Of a DNA stretch of 14,245 bases, positions 6,978 through 13,393 are shown piece after piece. The translations under genes and the position numbers were made by a program. Every line of letters begins with the position of its first letter. Position 1 is the first letter of the stretch. The notes beneath the pieces are model-generated. The model saw only the letters and a list, made by a program, of their open reading frames with translations. It was not told the origin of the DNA and did not search any database. Source of the stretch: Candidatus Zixiibacteriota bacterium (GTDB lineage: Bacteria > Zixibacteria > MSB-5A5 > JAUVRN01); NCBI GenBank assembly GCA_030597645.1, contig JAUVRN010000014.1:1-14245 (forward strand), in the 5' to 3' direction.

Positions 6978-8007
6978 GGGGGGCCTCCGCTTCCGTGACA
7001 CGTTGCAGGTGTTCCTTGATGTGCACGTTGACACGCTGGCGCACGCTTCGCTCCGCCTCGAATACGGCATTCTTGATCGCTCTGACCCCCGACGCACCGT
7101 GGCAGATGAGGATCACGCCGTCCACGCCGAGCATCGGCGCACCGCCGTGTTCCGCGTAGTCCAGTGACTGGCGGACGCGGCGGAGAAAAGGCTTCAAGAG
7201 AAAGGCGCCGGCGCGGGAGAAGACGTTGGTGTCGACCTGATGGCGCAGCTTGGCTTCGAGCAACGGCCCCACACTCTCCGCGAACTTGAGAAGGATATTT
7301 CCCACGTACCCGTCCGTAACCACCACATCGTACTCGCCCGAGAGGATACCGCGCCCCTCGACGTTGCCGACAAAGTGAATCGCCTCACTGCGATGGAGCA
7401 GGTCGTGTGCGGCCTGGACGGTGTCGGTACCCTTGGTGCGCTCTTCCCCGATCGGGGGCCGGCCCACCCTGGGGCTCTGGTGCTTGAGCACCAACTGCGA
7501 GAACACGGATCCCATGACGGCCCACTGAAGCCGGTTGTGAGGCTTGCATTCGGTATTGGCACCGACGTCCAGTACGACGGTCACCGATTTGGGGTTGGGA
7601 AACAGCGACGCGGGCGGCGGGCGCATGACGCCCGGCAGCCGATGCAGAGGGCGCAGCGCCGCCGCCATTACGGCGCCGGTATTGCCCGGAGAAATAAAGC
7701 CCTGAGCAGCACCATCCTTGTGCTTCTGGAGGCCCACCGCGATCGATGAACGGGGCCGGCGCAGCACTTCGGTGGGCGCTTCGTCCATCGCTATCACATC
7801 GTCGGCGTGTTCGATGCTGAGCGCGGTACCCGAGGGAACGTCGCGATACTCGAGGACCTCTTGGATCTGACTTTGGTCGCCGACCAGCATGACGCGCAAC
7901 TGGCGCTCGGCGCCTTCTTCGAGCGCCTCGAGGACACCGTCTACCACAGGAGCTACCCCGTGATCGCCCCCCATGCAATCGACCGCGATGGTAACCGGAG
8001 TACTCAA
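6967..8007 (-). CDS. plsX: Phosphate acyltransferase PlsX, TTG start
   Basis: PlsX converts acyl-ACP and phosphate to acyl-phosphate, the donor for PlsY in phosphatidate synthesis, so it links the fab enzymes to membrane lipid. It has 346 residues, the usual size. Family motifs are IAVDCMGGDHG (8-18), FISPGNTGAVMA, VVLDVGANTECKP, NVEGRGILSGEYDVVVTDG, the C-terminal YAEHGGAPMLGV, and HGASGVRAIKNAV near the end. The start codon is TTG at 8005-8007 with a modest AGGAA site 6 nt upstream; no ATG or GTG precedes it in frame in the 34-nt gap after rpmF. The sequence at the usual LLNIGEEETKG motif reads PPIGEERTKG, a mild divergence. Confidence 0.94.
   Translation of the reverse strand: MSTPVTIAVDCMGGDHGVAPVVDGVLEALEEGAERQLRVMLVGDQSQIQEVLEYRDVPSGTALSIEHADDVIAMDEAPTEVLRRPRSSIAVGLQKHKDGAAQGFISPGNTGAVMAAALRPLHRLPGVMRPPPASLFPNPKSVTVVLDVGANTECKPHNRLQWAVMGSVFSQLVLKHQSPRVGRPPIGEERTKGTDTVQAAHDLLHRSEAIHFVGNVEGRGILSGEYDVVVTDGYVGNILLKFAESVGPLLEAKLRHQVDTNVFSRAGAFLLKPFLRRVRQSLDYAEHGGAPMLGVDGVILICHGASGVRAIKNAVFEAERSVRQRVNVHIKEHLQRVTEAEAPRVV
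6984..6988 (-). promoter_or_regulatory. Ribosome binding site that sets the fabH GTG start
   Basis: GGAGG on the minus strand lies 6 nt before the GTG at 6977, inside the 3' end of plsX. It decides the start of fabH, because the longer in-frame reading has no such site. Confidence 0.8.
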
Positions 8008-8041
8008 CGCAGGTTCCTGTATGTTATGTGCCGTGCCGGAA

Positions 8042-8224
8042 TCAGGCTTCCTTGGTAGGGACTCTGATCTCGCCGTTGTAGTAGCCGCAGGATCGACAGG
8101 CGTGGTGCGACAGGCGAGGCTGCTGACACTGCTCGCACAGAACCACGCCCGGTACCGTCAGCTTGTAATGGGTACGGCGCAATCGGCCCCGTGCGCGCGA
8201 ATGCCGTCGTTTAGGTAGGGGCAT
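8042..8224 (-). CDS. rpmF: 50S ribosomal protein L32, zinc-binding type
   Basis: This is a 60-residue basic protein of the large ribosomal subunit. It begins MPLPKRRHSRARGRLRR, the normal rRNA-binding start, and has a zinc ribbon formed by C30, C33, C43 and C46, so it is the zinc-containing paralogue class. It sits 6 nt after the yceD-like gene and 34 nt before plsX. The yceD-rpmF-plsX-fabH order is conserved across many bacterial phyla. The ribosome binding site is weak (AAGAAG close to the ATG), so it may rely on coupling to the gene before it. Confidence 0.96.
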   Translation of the reverse strand: MPLPKRRHSRARGRLRRTHYKLTVPGVVLCEQCQQPRLSHHACRSCGYYNGEIRVPTKEA

Positions 8225-8230
8225 GACTTC

Positions 8231-8761
8231 TTAGTTCTCCACGGGTAAAAGCGTTCGGAGCGCGTCCCAACGCGGGTCGTTCCTCTGCTCCGGACAGCGG
8301 CAGGGTTCCCTGTTCAGGTCAACTCCGCAGTGCGGACAGAGGCCACGGCACGCTTCGGTGCAATGTGGCGTCTGGGGCAGAGCCAGAAGCAGCGCTTCGC
8401 GCGCATGGGGTCCGAGATCGAACTCGGAGGCACCCAGCGGCACTTCGACATAGCTTTCGAGATCCGCACCAGGCCCCTGCCCCTGAGGAGCGGTGACTCG
8501 GTGCACGATGATTTCCAGATCGGCCTTGAGGTCGGCCGGGTACTCGCTCAGGCACCGCACGCACGTGAAGACGGCGTTGGTGGCGACCTCGCCATGGACG
8601 AAGAATTCCTCACCCACGCGGCGGACCGATACGCGAACCATTATCTCGTGCTCGAAACGGGCCTCGACCCCCTTCGGAGGGACCAGATTGACCGCCGCCG
8701 GGGCCGCCTCCATCTGCAATTCACGGACGGCATCCTCGCCGGCCGACAGGTCCAGTTTCAT
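8231..8761 (-). CDS. yceD: YceD/DUF177 family protein (large-subunit rRNA accumulation)
   Basis: This is a 176-residue member of DUF177, a family linked to 23S rRNA accumulation and almost always found next to rpmF. Visible are the N-terminal MKLDLS, the CVRCL knuckle (C67, C70), and the C-terminal family signature CTEACRGLCPHCGVDLN (134-150) with C134, C138, C142 and C145; two more Cys (C154, C156) could join a metal site. The start at 8761 matches the family N-terminus. It is the first gene of the fab operon. A sigma70-like promoter lies so close that the transcript may have almost no leader; alternatively, AGGA at 8771-8774 serves as the ribosome binding site, 9 nt from the ATG. The molecular activity of the family is not settled. 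Confidence 0.93.
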   Translation of the reverse strand: MKLDLSAGEDAVRELQMEAAPAAVNLVPPKGVEARFEHEIMVRVSVRRVGEEFFVHGEVATNAVFTCVRCLSEYPADLKADLEIIVHRVTAPQGQGPGADLESYVEVPLGASEFDLGPHAREALLLALPQTPHCTEACRGLCPHCGVDLNREPCRCPEQRNDPRWDALRTLLPVEN

Positions 8762-8769
8762 GATCGGGT

Positions 8770-8798
8770 ATCCTACTTTGCCCCTACCCGAAAGTCAA
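8770..8798 (-). promoter_or_regulatory. Sigma70-like promoter of the yceD-rpmF-fab-rnc operon
   Basis: On the minus strand, TTGACT (8793-8798) and TAGGAT (8770-8775) are separated by exactly 17 nt. A usual start about 7 nt after the -10 would fall near 8763, only about 2 nt before the ATG at 8761. A short inverted repeat, ACTTT (8775-8779) and AAAGT (8791-8795), lies between and over the two boxes and could be an operator, but it is only 5 bp per arm. Boxes and spacing are seen; activity is inferred. Confidence 0.6.
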
Positions 8799-8906
8799 GA
8801 ACACATTTAAAGACGGTGACTTACGGCGATTTGGTGAAGTCGGCGCCTACCCCAAATCCTTGTCCGGCAACGATCGCAGGCAATGCCCGGGCGCTCCACC
8901 ATGCGG

Positions 8907-8935
8907 TTGACAGAGCCCCCCTGCAAGCCTAGGTT
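8907..8935 (+). promoter_or_regulatory. Sigma70-like promoter of the tRNA-Gly gene
   Basis: TTGACA (8907-8912, exact consensus) and TAGGTT (8930-8935) are separated by 17 nt. The likely start, near 8942, is only a few bases before the tRNA at 8946. The spacer is C-rich (a run of six C). It is divergent from the fab operon promoter at 8770-8798. Confidence 0.7.
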
Positions 8936-8945
8936 CAGGGCACAG

Positions 8946-9017
8946 GCGGGCGTAATTCAGCGGTAGAATGTCAGCTTCCCAAGCTGAACGTCGTGGGTTC
9001 GATCCCCATCGCCCGCT
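8946..9017 (+). tRNA. tRNA-Gly, anticodon CCC
   Basis: A full cloverleaf can be folded: acceptor GCGGGCG with CGCCCGC (9010-9016), D-stem ATTC/GAAT, anticodon stem TCAGC/GCTGA with loop TTCCCAA (anticodon CCC at 8978-8980), variable loop ACGTC, T-stem GTGGG/CCCAT with one G-U pair, and T-loop TTCGATC. The discriminator base at 9017 is T, as is usual for bacterial tRNA-Gly. CCA is not encoded. A TTTTT run (9017-9021) follows directly. It reads GGG codons. Confidence 0.96.
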
Positions 9018-9068
9018 TTTTGTTCATCCGGACTGTATCGGATACCCTAACTTCATACGACACGGCCA

Positions 9069-9154
9069 CATCCGGCGTTGCGCATCCGGCGGGTCGGTCC
9101 CAACGTGGGCGCATCCGGCGTTGCGCATCCGGCGGGTCGGTCCCAACGTGGGCG
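9069..9154 (+). repeat. Exact 43-bp tandem duplication (two copies)
   Basis: Bases 9069-9111 and 9112-9154 are identical 43-bp units, and the first four bases of the unit (CATC) recur at 9155-9158, just before the GTG of the glycosyltransferase gene. Within each unit CATCCGGCG occurs twice, so that 9-mer is present four times. Because 43 is not a multiple of 3, the copies read in different frames. The unit fills most of the 141-nt space between the tRNA and the glycosyltransferase gene. Confidence 0.95.
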
Positions 9155-9158
9155 CATC

Positions 9159-10001
9159 GTGGCCACCCACATCTACCTGCTCACCGTCGGCGAGTCCGAG
9201 AGCATGTACCTCGAAGCCTATGGACTGCTTCTGAGCCTCCTGGCGCAGGGAGAAATCGAGGACTGCCCGATCCTGATCGGCACCGATCACCCGGAGCGGT
9301 ACGGGCTCTTTGAGCAACGTGTTTCCACATACCGGATCACCACCGAGGATTTCGACTCGTGGCGTGGTCGGCACGACTTCTTCGGTCGCGCCAAGCTCGT
9401 CGGATTCCGTGAACTGGTCCGCGAGGCCGGCCGGGACCACGCACTCCTGCTCGACAGCGACATGATCTGCCGGAAACCGGTAGGCGACCTGCTCGCCGGC
9501 CTTTCATCCGGCCACTCGTACATGCATACCTGCGAGGGTGTCCTGAGCCAACGCCAGGGCGGCGCCCATCTTCGGTTCTACCGCCAGTTCGCGGACAGGG
9601 CATACGGAACACTCACCGTGGACTCGACCAGCGCCATGTGGAATTCGGGCGTGGTCGGTATTCCCCGGGATCTGCTCGGTATCATCGATGAAGCCCTGGC
9701 GACCTACGACGCCCTGATGGAAGAAGATGCGGATTATCATTTCGTGGAGCAGTTCGCGCTGGGTGCGCATCTGCAGGCATCCGGCCGCCTGCAGCAGGCG
9801 GAACCCTGGTTTCTGCACTACTGGGGAAACAAGCCCGGCTTTCAGTCCCGGCTGGCGGAGCTGGTCGAAGCGATTCGCAGTGACGGACTCGATCTCACTT
9901 CGGCGACGCAACTCATGCAGTCACAGCTCGAGGCGGGAAGATTCGACCTGCCGCCCGTCATCAAGCGCAGGCGGTGGTACCAGAAGCTGTTCTCTGACTG
10001 A
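9159..10001 (+). CDS. GT8-like glycosyltransferase (GT-A fold)
   Basis: This 280-residue soluble protein has hallmarks of GT-A nucleotide-sugar transferases related to family GT8. It has an N-terminal beta-strand start (HIYLLTVGESESMYLEAYGL), a metal-binding DxD in ALLLDSDMI (D99, D101), the MWNSGVVGIP segment (160-169) like the FNxGVxxI of GT8, VEQFAL (196-201), and the C-terminal HYWGNK (220-225). No signal peptide or membrane segment is seen; the basic C-terminus (IKRRRWYQKLF) may touch the membrane. The GTG at 9159 was chosen because family similarity starts there; GTGGG at 9148-9152 is a modest ribosome binding site. An in-frame TTG at 9078 would add 27 residues encoded by the 43-bp repeats and is unlikely. 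Donor and acceptor are unknown. It is convergent with folD (17-nt gap). Confidence 0.8.
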   Translation: MATHIYLLTVGESESMYLEAYGLLLSLLAQGEIEDCPILIGTDHPERYGLFEQRVSTYRITTEDFDSWRGRHDFFGRAKLVGFRELVREAGRDHALLLDSDMICRKPVGDLLAGLSSGHSYMHTCEGVLSQRQGGAHLRFYRQFADRAYGTLTVDSTSAMWNSGVVGIPRDLLGIIDEALATYDALMEEDADYHFVEQFALGAHLQASGRLQQAEPWFLHYWGNKPGFQSRLAELVEAIRSDGLDLTSATQLMQSQLEAGRFDLPPVIKRRRWYQKLFSD

Positions 10002-10018
10002 CGGAGCCGGGCAGCCTG

Positions 10019-10897
10019 CTAGAGCCGACCGGCGGACGCCACCGTGTTGCGCAGAAGCATGGCGATCGTCATTGGTCCGACTCCGCCCGGTACCGGAGTG
10101 ATGGCCCGACAGCGCGGCGCCACCGACTCGAAGTGTACGTCGCCGGTAACACGATAGCCCTTCTCCGTACCCGGATCCTCCACGCGGTTGACACCCACAT
10201 CCACCACAACCGCACCCTCGCGGATCATGTCACCGGTGATCAGCTCGGGCTGCCCCATCGCCGCCACCACGATGTCCGCGCGCCGGCAATGCGCCGCAAG
10301 ATCGCGGGTGCGAGAATGACAGACCGTCACGGTGGCATTGGCCCCCGCCGCCTTCTGAATCAGCAACGCGCCCAGTGGTTTGCCCACGATGTTGCCACGA
10401 CCGGCGATGACCACTTCGGCACCAGCCGGGTCGATATCGTAGCGCTTCAGCAACTCCAGCACACCGGCCGGTGTGCAGGGCACGAAGCCGGGCCGACCCA
10501 GCAGGACGCGGCCCACATTGTCGGGGTGAAAACCGTCGACGTCCTTCTCCACCGATACCGTGACGCTGACCTTGAATTCGTCGATATCGCCGGGTACGGG
10601 TGACTGCACCAGGATACCGTGGATGTCGGGGCGGAGGTTGAGCTCCCGCACCAGATCCAGCAACTCGGGCTCCGTCGTCTGCGCGGGCAGTCGGATAACC
10701 TCCGAGTGAATACCGGCCTTCTCACAGGCCTTTGCCTTGTTGCGTACGTAGATGTGCGACGCGGGATCGTCACCCACCAGCACCGCAGCCAGGCCCGGCA
10801 CGATGCCCCGCGCCCGAAGCGCTTCGACATCGGCGGCCAGTTCCGAGAGGATCTGTTTGGCCGTGGCTTTGCCGTCGAGAATCAGTGGATCGCCCAC
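10019..10897 (-). CDS. folD: Bifunctional methylenetetrahydrofolate dehydrogenase/methenyltetrahydrofolate cyclohydrolase
   Basis: FolD interconverts 5,10-methylene-, 5,10-methenyl- and 10-formyl-tetrahydrofolate using NADP, supplying one-carbon units for purines and formyl-Met. From the GTG at 10897 it has 292 residues, a normal length. Motifs are HIYVRNKAKAC with Y50 and catalytic K54, GILVQSPVPG (94-103), EKDVDGFHP (117-125), PCTPAG (140-145), the nucleotide loop GRGNIVGKPLG (166-176) and the C-terminal PVPGGVGPMT (268-277). The nucleotide loop has Gly where GRSxxVG is usual. The GTG at 10897 has AGGGGGG (10905-10911) 7 nt upstream; the longer in-frame GTG at 10945 has no such site and adds 16 unrelated residues. 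It is the last gene of the zapA operon, 62 nt after ymdB. Confidence 0.94.
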   Translation of the reverse strand: MGDPLILDGKATAKQILSELAADVEALRARGIVPGLAAVLVGDDPASHIYVRNKAKACEKAGIHSEVIRLPAQTTEPELLDLVRELNLRPDIHGILVQSPVPGDIDEFKVSVTVSVEKDVDGFHPDNVGRVLLGRPGFVPCTPAGVLELLKRYDIDPAGAEVVIAGRGNIVGKPLGALLIQKAAGANATVTVCHSRTRDLAAHCRRADIVVAAMGQPELITGDMIREGAVVVDVGVNRVEDPGTEKGYRVTGDVHFESVAPRCRAITPVPGGVGPMTIAMLLRNTVASAGRL

Positions 10898-10904
10898 CCG
10901 CGTG

Positions 10905-10911
10905 CCCCCCT
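10905..10911 (-). promoter_or_regulatory. Ribosome binding site that sets the folD GTG start
   Basis: AGGGGGG on the minus strand lies 7 nt before the GTG at 10897. It favours that start over the in-frame GTG at 10945, which lacks a purine-rich site. Confidence 0.6.
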
Positions 10912-10959
10912 GGTGTGATCTGGACCCGTACGTCCCAGTAGCCACTTCAAGAGTAGCTT

Positions 10960-11787
10960 CTAGTCCTTGAAGCCCTTGAGCGACGGCGAAAGACCGTCGT
11001 CGAGATTGAACATGAACTTCTGGATACGGGTGGCGGTGCCGGTCTCGGCGTCGGCGGTGACCAACACGGCAGCCAGCCGTACATCGTGCTCCGCCACAGT
11101 GAAGCGCTCGGGCAGGGCGGTGAGGAAACGCTTGAGTGCCCCCTGGTAGTTCATACCGATGATCGAATCGTACGGCCCGGTCATGCCCACGTCGGTTATG
11201 TACGCGGTGCCGCCCGGCTTGACGTGTTCGTCCGCCGTCTGCACGTGTGTGTGCGTGCCCACCAGGGCCGTCACCCGGCCGTCGAGATAGCGCCCCATAG
11301 CCTGCTTCTCGGACGTCGTCTCGGCATGAAAGTCGACGAAGATGATGGGGGTCTGCTTGCGCAACTCGGCCACGAGATCCGAGGCCACGGCGAACGGGCA
11401 GTCGATCGGGGGCATAAACACCCGACCCTGGATGTTGAGCACGCCGAAGGTCATACCCTGTTCATTGATGAATGTCTGACACCCGACCCCGGCGTTGCCT
11501 TTGGGGTAGTTGGCCGGCCGCAGCAACCGGTTTTCGTCGTTGAGGTACGGCTGCGTCTCCATGCGATCCCAGATGTGATTGCCCGACGTCATGATGTCAG
11601 CACACCAGCGAAGGAACGCGTCACCCATTTTTCGCGTGCAACCGAAACCGGAGGCCGAGTTTTCCACGTTGACGATAGTCATGTCCGGGCGGAACTGCTG
11701 TTTGAGTCGCGGCAGCATGTGATAGGTCGCCCACCGACCCGGTTTGCCTACCACATCTCCGACGAAGAGGATATGGACGCTGCCCAT
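10960..11787 (-). CDS. ymdB: YmdB-type metallophosphoesterase (TIGR00282 family)
   Basis: This 275-residue dinuclear-metal phosphodiesterase belongs to the family of Bacillus YmdB, which acts on 2',3'-cyclic nucleotides and affects RNase Y and biofilm or motility choice. Metal ligands and motifs are in order: D11 in FVGDVVGKPGR, E42 in VNVEN, N70-H71 in TSGNHIWD, H154 in VDFHAETTSEK, and H179 and H181 in VGTHTHVQTAD; DVGMTGPYDSIIG (199-211) is also conserved. The ATG at 11787 overlaps the rny stop by one base (TGATG), so translation is coupled. The rny-ymdB pair is also adjacent in Firmicutes, which supports a shared role in RNA turnover. The native substrate here is not known. The stop is TAG. 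Confidence 0.93.
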   Translation of the reverse strand: MGSVHILFVGDVVGKPGRWATYHMLPRLKQQFRPDMTIVNVENSASGFGCTRKMGDAFLRWCADIMTSGNHIWDRMETQPYLNDENRLLRPANYPKGNAGVGCQTFINEQGMTFGVLNIQGRVFMPPIDCPFAVASDLVAELRKQTPIIFVDFHAETTSEKQAMGRYLDGRVTALVGTHTHVQTADEHVKPGGTAYITDVGMTGPYDSIIGMNYQGALKRFLTALPERFTVAEHDVRLAAVLVTADAETGTATRIQKFMFNLDDGLSPSLKGFKD

Positions 11788-13349
11788 CAGCGCGCGTACT
11801 CCACCGACCGAGTCTCGCGTATCACGGTGACCTTGATCTGACCCGGGTACTGCATCTCGGTCTGGATCTTCTCCGCGATGTCACTGGCCAGAGCCAGCGC
11901 GGAGGAGTCATCCAACTCCTGCGGCTCTACGATGACCCGCACTTCCCGGCCTGCCTGGATGGCAAATGCCTTGGCCACGCCCTGGAACGAGTCGGCCAAC
12001 TCTTCCAGTTTTTCCAGCCGCTTGACGTATCCCTCCAGCGGCTCCCGGCGCGCGCCGGGACGCGAACCGCTGATGGCGTCGGCTGCAGCCACGAGCACGG
12101 GGTACGGGGTCTCCTGCAGCACATCGCCGTGGTGCGCTTCGATCGCGTTGATCACCACCGGGTGCTCGTTGTAGCGGGCGGCGAATCGCGCGCCGATTTC
12201 CGTGTGCGTCCCTTCGGTTTCACGATCGATGGCCTTGCCGACGTCGTGCAGCAGTCCGGAACGCTTGGCGAGGTCGGGATCGAGCCCCAGCTGCGCGGCC
12301 ATGATCCCGCACAGCATGGACACTTCCTTGCTGTGCGCGAGAACGTTTTGCCCGTACGACGTCCGATAGGAGAGTTTGCCGAGCATCCGGATGATATCCT
12401 GGTGCAGGCCGTGTATGCCCAGTTCGAAGCAAGCCTGTTCGCCGGCTTCGCGGATGATCACTTCCATCTCGTTGGTGGCCTTTTCCACCAGTTCCTCGAT
12501 GCGACTGGGATGGATGCGGCCGTCCTGGATCAGCTTTTCCATGGCCATCTTCGCGATCTCACGGCGGATCGGATCGTACGACGATAGAATGATCGCCTCG
12601 GGCGTATCGTCCACGATCACGTCCACGCCCGTGGTGGTCTCGAAGGCACGGATGTTGCGGCCTTCCCGACCGATAATGCGGCCCTTCATTTCGTCCGAAG
12701 GCAGGGATACGACCGAAACCGTGGTCTCGACCGTGTGATCGGCGGCACAGCGATAGATGGCCTGTACGATGATATCGCGTGCCTCGCGCTCGGCGTTCTG
12801 CTCGGCCTTCTCGCGGATATCCTTGACCCGGGCGGCCACTTCGAGCCGGGCCTCACCCTCGAGGTTTTGCATCAGGATCTTCTTGGCCTCATCGGACGAC
12901 ATGCTGGCCGCACGTTCGAGCTGCGTGTTCTGCTCGCGAATCAGGCGCTGCAGCTCGTCACCGCGTGCCTGGATGCCCCTTCCCCGCGCCGCCAGGGAGC
13001 GCTCCCTGTTCTGCTGCTCCTTCCCCTTGCGGTTGAGCACATCGGCCTTTTGATCCTGCTCTTCGGCGTGGCGGCGGATGGCCTCCTCTTCCTTCTTGAT
13101 TTCGCGGCGCTGATTCTCGATCTGCCGATCGAAGTTGGCCTTGGCCTTGTACCATTCGTCCTTGGCCTCCAGAACCGCTTCTTTCTTGCGGATCTCCGCT
13201 TCCTTCTTGGCGTCCGCGATGATGCGATCGGCGAGGCCTTCGGCGTCGGCCACCTTCTGGCGGCCGAGCTTGCCGCGAAGGAGCCAGCCGAAGAGGGCCG
13301 CGAAGAATACGGCCGTCAGCGAGAGTATAAAATAGACCGCGTTGGGCGT
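11787..13349 (-). CDS. rny: Ribonuclease Y, apparent ACG start
   Basis: RNase Y is a membrane-bound endoribonuclease that starts mRNA decay. With the ACG at 13347-13349 as start it has 520 residues, the normal family length. It then has a membrane helix (about 4-23, VYFILSLTAVFFAALFGWLL), a long charged coiled coil (about 30-200), a KH domain (about 215-277, with the GREG loop at 227-230), and an HD domain with H340, H368 and D369 (GLLHDVGKA). No ATG, GTG or TTG lies in frame between the upstream TAA (13374-13376) and the GTG at 13253. That GTG has no ribosome binding site, would remove the membrane anchor and would leave 488 residues. ACG has GGAGG 7 nt upstream, so it is the best start unless the true ATG was lost to mutation or sequencing error. 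The gene lies between zapA and ymdB. Confidence 0.9.
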   Translation of the reverse strand, partial: TPNAVYFILSLTAVFFAALFGWLLRGKLGRQKVADAEGLADRIIADAKKEAEIRKKEAVLEAKDEWYKAKANFDRQIENQRREIKKEEEAIRRHAEEQDQKADVLNRKGKEQQNRERSLAARGRGIQARGDELQRLIREQNTQLERAASMSSDEAKKILMQNLEGEARLEVAARVKDIREKAEQNAEREARDIIVQAIYRCAADHTVETTVSVVSLPSDEMKGRIIGREGRNIRAFETTTGVDVIVDDTPEAIILSSYDPIRREIAKMAMEKLIQDGRIHPSRIEELVEKATNEMEVIIREAGEQACFELGIHGLHQDIIRMLGKLSYRTSYGQNVLAHSKEVSMLCGIMAAQLGLDPDLAKRSGLLHDVGKAIDRETEGTHTEIGARFAARYNEHPVVINAIEAHHGDVLQETPYPVLVAAADAISGSRPGARREPLEGYVKRLEKLEELADSFQGVAKAFAIQAGREVRVIVEPQELDDSSALALASDIAEKIQTEMQYPGQIKVTVIRETRSVEYAR

Positions 13350-13356
13350 GCGGCGG

Positions 13357-13361
13357 CCTCC
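13357..13361 (-). promoter_or_regulatory. Ribosome binding site in front of the rny ACG codon
   Basis: GGAGG on the minus strand lies 7 nt before the in-frame ACG at 13349, at the right distance to start RNase Y with its membrane helix. A small hairpin (arms 13370-13375 and 13383-13388, 6 bp, 7-nt loop) sits just upstream in the gap after zapA. Confidence 0.65.
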
Positions 13362-13393
13362 GTTCAGGTCGGTTTATGGTTAAAACCGGGAGG

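Noticed and set aside
9069..9154. CRISPR-like repeat
   Set aside because: The two copies are directly adjacent with no spacer, and there are no cas genes.
8946..9158. tRNA-Gly as an integration site with att repeats
   Set aside because: The 43-bp repeats share no stretch with the tRNA 3' end, and no integrase or foreign genes are nearby.
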